Below are positions 60,718 through 64,000 of a DNA stretch of 64,000 bases, one piece after another. The notes beneath the pieces were generated by a model. It ran no database searches. It worked only from the letters and a program-made list of their open reading frames with translations, and was not told the DNA's origin. Origin of the DNA: Chromatiales bacterium (GTDB lineage Bacteria; Pseudomonadota; Gammaproteobacteria; JAGRCI01); assembly GCA_020445565.1 (NCBI GenBank), contig JAGRGI010000062.1, forward strand, positions 1 to 64,000, written 5' to 3'. Position numbers and translations under genes: made by a program. Each line of letters opens with the position of its first letter. Within the stretch, counting starts at the first letter, position 1.

Positions 60718-62121
60718 CTAGCGACCCTTGCGTGTCGTGAACTTCACCAGACGCTTGCGCTTGGCAATTTGACGCTGGGTAAGGGTGTTTCGTTTCCCTT
60801 GATAGGGGTTGTCGCCGGTACGGAATTCCACGAATAGCGGCGTGCCCTTGAGGCTCAATTCCTTTTGAAAGGTATTGGTGAGGTAACGCTTATAGGCGGC
60901 CGGCAGCGCATCGGTCTGGTTGCCGTGGATGATGATGCGGGGCGGATTCTTTCCACCCTGGTGGGCATAACGCAGTTTGATTCGCCTGCCTTTCACCAAG
61001 GGCGGTTGATGGGCGTGGACCGCCGCTTCCAGGATAGCGGTCAGCTTGGGCGTAGCCATATCCCGCGTGGCGGATTTGAACGCCTCCACCACCGAATCGT
61101 ACAGCTCCCCCACGCCGCTGCCGTGCAGGGCGGAGATGTAGTGCATTCTCGCGAAATCGAGAAACGGCAGTCGCCGGTGGACTTGTTCCCGGATTTGCTC
61201 GCGTTGGTAGCTGTCCAGACCGTCCCATTTATTCACCGCCAGCACCAGGGCGCGTCCACGCTCGGTGACCAGACCGAGCAGGTTGGCGTCCTGTTCGGAA
61301 ATCTCCTGTCGCGCATCGAACAGGAACACCACCACATGAGCCCGCTCGATGGCGTCCAGGGTCTTGATGACACTGAATTTTTCGATGGAATCCTTGACCC
61401 TGGCCCGACGCCGTACGCCAGCGGTATCGATCAGGGTATAGCGCTGACCGTCGCGCTCGAAGGGAATGAAGACGCTGTCGCGGGTGGTGCCGGGCATATC
61501 GAACACCAGAACCCGCTCCTCGCCGAGGATGCGGTTGATGAGAGTGGATTTGCCCACGTTGGGACGGCCGACGACAGCGACGCGAATCCGGTCCGGGTCT
61601 TCTTCGAGGGGGTTTCCTTCATCCTCTTGCGGCGGCAAGGCGTTTAAAATCTCTTCCATGAGGTTGACCACGCCGCGCCCGTGGGCCGCAGAGATGGGGT
61701 GAGGCTCTCCCAGGCCCAGGGCATGGAAGTCCGCCGCCACCATATCCGCATCGCGGCCGTCGGTCTTATTCACGGCCAGATAGACCGGCTTGCCCAGCCG
61801 GCGCAGTCGCAGGGCGATTTCTTCGTCACCGGGATTGCGACCGTCCAGAGCATCCACAAGGAACACCAATACGTCGGCCTCCGCCAGGGCCGCCTCCACC
61901 TGGCGCACCATCAGGGCCTCGATACCCTCCAGGGCGCCGCTCAGGCCGCCGGTGTCCACCACGATGTAGGATCGGTCATCCAACTGACCGAGGCCGTATT
62001 GGCGATCGCGGGTAAGGCCCGGCTGGTCGGCAACAAGGGCGTCACGGCTGCGGGTAAGCCGATTGAACAGGGTGGATTTGCCCACATTGGGACGTCCCAC
62101 CAACGCGATCACGGGTAGCAC
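60718..62121 (-). CDS. der: Ribosome biogenesis GTPase Der (EngA)
   Basis: Der is a double GTPase needed for assembly of the 50S subunit. The 467-residue protein has two G domains, each with [10 protein letters not shown] (near residues 8 and 184), switch motifs VDTGGL and IDTAGV, and base-recognition motifs NKTD and NKWD. A KH-like C-terminal domain ends in a basic tail ([15 protein letters not shown]). The gene follows bamB by 21 bases, as in the E. coli order yfgM-bamB-der. All GTPase motifs are intact. Confidence 0.98.
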   Translation of the reverse strand: MLPVIALVGRPNVGKSTLFNRLTRSRDALVADQPGLTRDRQYGLGQLDDRSYIVVDTGGLSGALEGIEALMVRQVEAALAEADVLVFLVDALDGRNPGDEEIALRLRRLGKPVYLAVNKTDGRDADMVAADFHALGLGEPHPISAAHGRGVVNLMEEILNALPPQEDEGNPLEEDPDRIRVAVVGRPNVGKSTLINRILGEERVLVFDMPGTTRDSVFIPFERDGQRYTLIDTAGVRRRARVKDSIEKFSVIKTLDAIERAHVVVFLFDARQEISEQDANLLGLVTERGRALVLAVNKWDGLDSYQREQIREQVHRRLPFLDFARMHYISALHGSGVGELYDSVVEAFKSATRDMATPKLTAILEAAVHAHQPPLVKGRRIKLRYAHQGGKNPPRIIIHGNQTDALPAAYKRYLTNTFQKELSLKGTPLFVEFRTGDNPYQGKRNTLTQRQIAKRKRLVKFTTRKGR

Positions 62122-62142
62122 AATCGCCGACTCCGCTTGCCC

Positions 62143-63306
62143 TCAGGGGCGTTCCAGACGATAGGCGGCCAGATCACCCTCGCTGCCATAGGCATAGACG
62201 ATGTCGCCAGAAACAAGCGGTCGTGTTTGTATTGGCGATTTGTCCAACTGCACCCTGGCGACGATGCTTCCATCCTCCCTCGAGAGCCAATGCAGCCAGC
62301 CTTCGAAGTCGCCCACCACCAGGTAATCACCATCCACCACCGGCCCCGTCAGGGCCCGCGCATGCAGGGCATCCTGCTTCCAGAGCGAGGCCCCGCTGTC
62401 TGCATCCAGCCCCTGCACATCACTGAACTCGTCGGACACATAAACCAGCCCACCGAATTCTTCCACCCCGGACACCACGGACATCTCCTTGCGCCACAAT
62501 ACGATACCCGTATCGCGAACCAATGCAGCCACCTCGCCCTGGTAGCTGGCGGCGTAGATTCGGTCAGAGCGCACCACTGGATCGGCGTCCACGTCCACCA
62601 CGCGTGCCAATTCCGAACGGCCTCGCGGCACGGTGATCGCGCTTTCCCACAAGGGGCTGCCGTCCACTGTGCGTAGCGCGGCGAACTTGCCATTGGCGAA
62701 ACCGACATAGACGGCGTCGTCATAAATCACCGGCGTGCCCACTCCGCGCAGGCTCAGTACCGGTACGGTCTGTTCGAACAGCCAACGACGGTGACCATCT
62801 CCAGCCTCCAGGCCGGCCAATTTGCCATCCACGCTGCGAACCACGACCATATCGCCGCCACCTTCGGCAGTTGCCAGCACCAAACTGGTGGCCTTGCCGC
62901 GCCAGCGTTCGGAACCATCTTCCGACTCCAGGGCGATGACCCCGGCGTTGGCGGTACCCAGGACCAATAAACCACCGCCGGCTATGGCGGGACCGCTGAC
63001 CACTTCAACATCCAGGTCCACGTCCCAGGCGGTACTGCCGTCGGCGACGTTCAGAGCCACGACTTTGCCTTCGTGGTCGGCCGCATAGAGCCTATCGCCG
63101 TAGAGCTTGGGTGCGAGATTCACGCGTTTGCCCTCGCTGCCCGCCCCCACGCTCGTGCTCCAAAGCCTGGTGACGGACATCGGATCCACAAGATCCACCA
63201 GGGGGGTGGGTGGCTCAGCATTGTCGTCTTCGCCAAACCAACCGCCGATTGTGCTGCAACCGCCGAGCACTATCGCGCCAAAGAACACACCCCAGCGCCT
63301 TATCAT
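62143..63306 (-). CDS. bamB: Outer membrane assembly lipoprotein BamB
   Basis: BamB is a lipoprotein of the BAM complex that folds beta-barrel proteins into the outer membrane. The 387-residue protein has a lipobox LGGC (Cys17) and an eight-bladed propeller of PQQ-like repeats, seen as KVVALNVADGSTAWDVDLD, VIALESEDGSERWRGK and VAALVRDTGIVLWRKE. The ATG overlaps the YfgM stop codon (ATGA) and der follows. The PQQ-type repeats are structural, unrelated to the pqq cofactor genes of this window. Confidence 0.96.
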   Translation of the reverse strand: MIRRWGVFFGAIVLGGCSTIGGWFGEDDNAEPPTPLVDLVDPMSVTRLWSTSVGAGSEGKRVNLAPKLYGDRLYAADHEGKVVALNVADGSTAWDVDLDVEVVSGPAIAGGGLLVLGTANAGVIALESEDGSERWRGKATSLVLATAEGGGDMVVVRSVDGKLAGLEAGDGHRRWLFEQTVPVLSLRGVGTPVIYDDAVYVGFANGKFAALRTVDGSPLWESAITVPRGRSELARVVDVDADPVVRSDRIYAASYQGEVAALVRDTGIVLWRKEMSVVSGVEEFGGLVYVSDEFSDVQGLDADSGASLWKQDALHARALTGPVVDGDYLVVGDFEGWLHWLSREDGSIVARVQLDKSPIQTRPLVSGDIVYAYGSEGDLAAYRLERP

Positions 63307-64000
63307 TGCGCGTTCGCCTCACCGCCACCGACGCTGTCCAGTTTCATGCGCACCAGGTCGGCACTGACGGTACCGGCAGCCAGAGCCTGTTGGTAGGCGA
63401 TGCGCGCATCGTCCAGTTCACCCTTGGCCATGTGCAGATCGCCTCGCACCTCTTCGCGGGCGGCAATGTAACTGCCGCCGGGAATGGAGGAAACCAGTTT
63501 AAGGCCGGCATCCAGTTCGCCCATGTCGAGCATCACCCGAGCCAGGCGCAGTTGTGCAACCAGACGAATTTCTTCGGTATCGCCATTTTCCATGGCCCAT
63601 GCCAGTCGCTCCTTGGCCTTTTCACCGTCGCCCTTTTCCACATGGAGTTTGGCCAAGGCCAGTGAGGCTAGTGCGGCGTAGGGGGTGGTGGCGTAATCTT
63701 TGATGATTTCGTCGCCCATCCGGACTGCCGCCTCCTGCTTGCCCTCCCGGGTCGCCGTCAACAACTGCGAAAATTCGGCAGACGCCCGCTGCGAAAGCCC
63801 GACTTGGTGATCCTGCCAGGCACGCCAACCAAACACGGCAAGCAGACCGATGACGATACCTGCGATAGTGGTGGTGCCATACTCCTTCCACCACTGCTTC
63901 AGACGTTCAACGTCTTCATCCTCAGTGATGTGCAGATTGGTCTGAGTCTGCGGAAACTCGGGGAGTTTTCCCTTCTTGCGTGGTGCTCCCGCAGAGGAGG
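63303..64000 (-). CDS. yfgM: YfgM-like ancillary SecYEG translocon subunit, N-terminus cut by window edge
   Basis: The frame runs open to base 64000, so the start codon is outside the window; about 232 residues are visible. A charged N-terminal part (HITEDEDVERLKQWWKEYG) leads to one membrane helix (TIAGIVIGLLAVFGWRAW) and a periplasmic TPR-like domain with YAALASLALAKLHVEKGD and LVAQLRLARVMLDMGELD, matching E. coli YfgM. YfgM joins the Sec translocon to periplasmic chaperones. The extra ~25 residues before the usual family N-terminus, rich in basic residues and proline, are longer than in E. coli. It overlaps bamB by four bases; hisS is expected upstream. Confidence 0.92.
   Translation of the reverse strand, partial: SSAGAPRKKGKLPEFPQTQTNLHITEDEDVERLKQWWKEYGTTTIAGIVIGLLAVFGWRAWQDHQVGLSQRASAEFSQLLTATREGKQEAAVRMGDEIIKDYATTPYAALASLALAKLHVEKGDGEKAKERLAWAMENGDTEEIRLVAQLRLARVMLDMGELDAGLKLVSSIPGGSYIAAREEVRGDLHMAKGELDDARIAYQQALAAGTVSADLVRMKLDSVGGGEANAQ

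Noticed and set aside
62143-63306. PQQ-dependent dehydrogenase using the cofactor made by the pqq genes
   Set aside because: The PQQ-like repeats belong to the BamB propeller; lipobox, length and gene context fit BamB, with no catalytic residues.

Overview
The window looks like a GC-rich gammaproteobacterial chromosome. The gene orders yfgM-bamB-der and accD-folC-dedD, the periplasmic assembly lipoprotein BamB, and signal peptides and lipoboxes throughout all point to a Gram-negative cell. A NavAb-type sodium channel and an NhaR-like regulator hint at a sodium-rich habitat, but this is inference, as is any placement below class level. No tRNA, rRNA, CRISPR array or insertion sequence was seen.

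Region 1 (1-4744, minus strand) is a PQQ biosynthesis operon in the unusual order pqqB-C-D-A-E, followed by a rhomboid protease and a Bax inhibitor-1 family membrane protein cut by the window edge. Region 2 (5006-9750) holds an HPF-like ribosome factor with a second Bax inhibitor-1 paralogue (plus strand), an nhaR-like regulator, a second small HPF-like protein next to a short eRF1-like (Rv2629/Balon-type) protein (minus strand), and a voltage-gated sodium channel.

Region 3 (47765 down to 9786, minus strand) is the most remarkable part. It is a 38-kb, eleven-gene, tightly spaced apparent operon. It begins with two giant exported proteins of about 4652 and 3789 residues built from Ig-like, cadherin-like, carboxypeptidase-regulatory-like and lamin-tail modules. 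These are followed by a glycine-rich exported protein, two paralogous von Willebrand A proteins, a MacB/LolCDE-type ABC transporter (ATPase plus permease), a formylglycine-generating-enzyme-like lipoprotein lacking the catalytic cysteines, two coiled-coil lipoproteins, and an S41 (C-terminal processing) peptidase. I know of no named system with this composition. The parts suggest assembly, tension-sensing or processing of a very large envelope or surface structure. Two vWA proteins and the FGE-like lipoprotein share an [FY]NPxxAD-type motif near their mature N-termini.

Region 4 (48090-49796, plus) is an exported alpha/beta hydrolase, divergent from the giant operon. Region 5 (64000 down to 49848, minus) is a compact housekeeping run: yfgM-bamB-der-methyltransferase-VOC protein-trpF-trpB-trpA-accD-folC-dedD-prmB-hypothetical-aroC-MFS transporter-nfi. 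It covers outer-membrane protein assembly, ribosome maturation, tryptophan, fatty acid, folate and chorismate synthesis, protein methylation and DNA repair. Many genes overlap by ATGA or GTGA, which suggests translational coupling.
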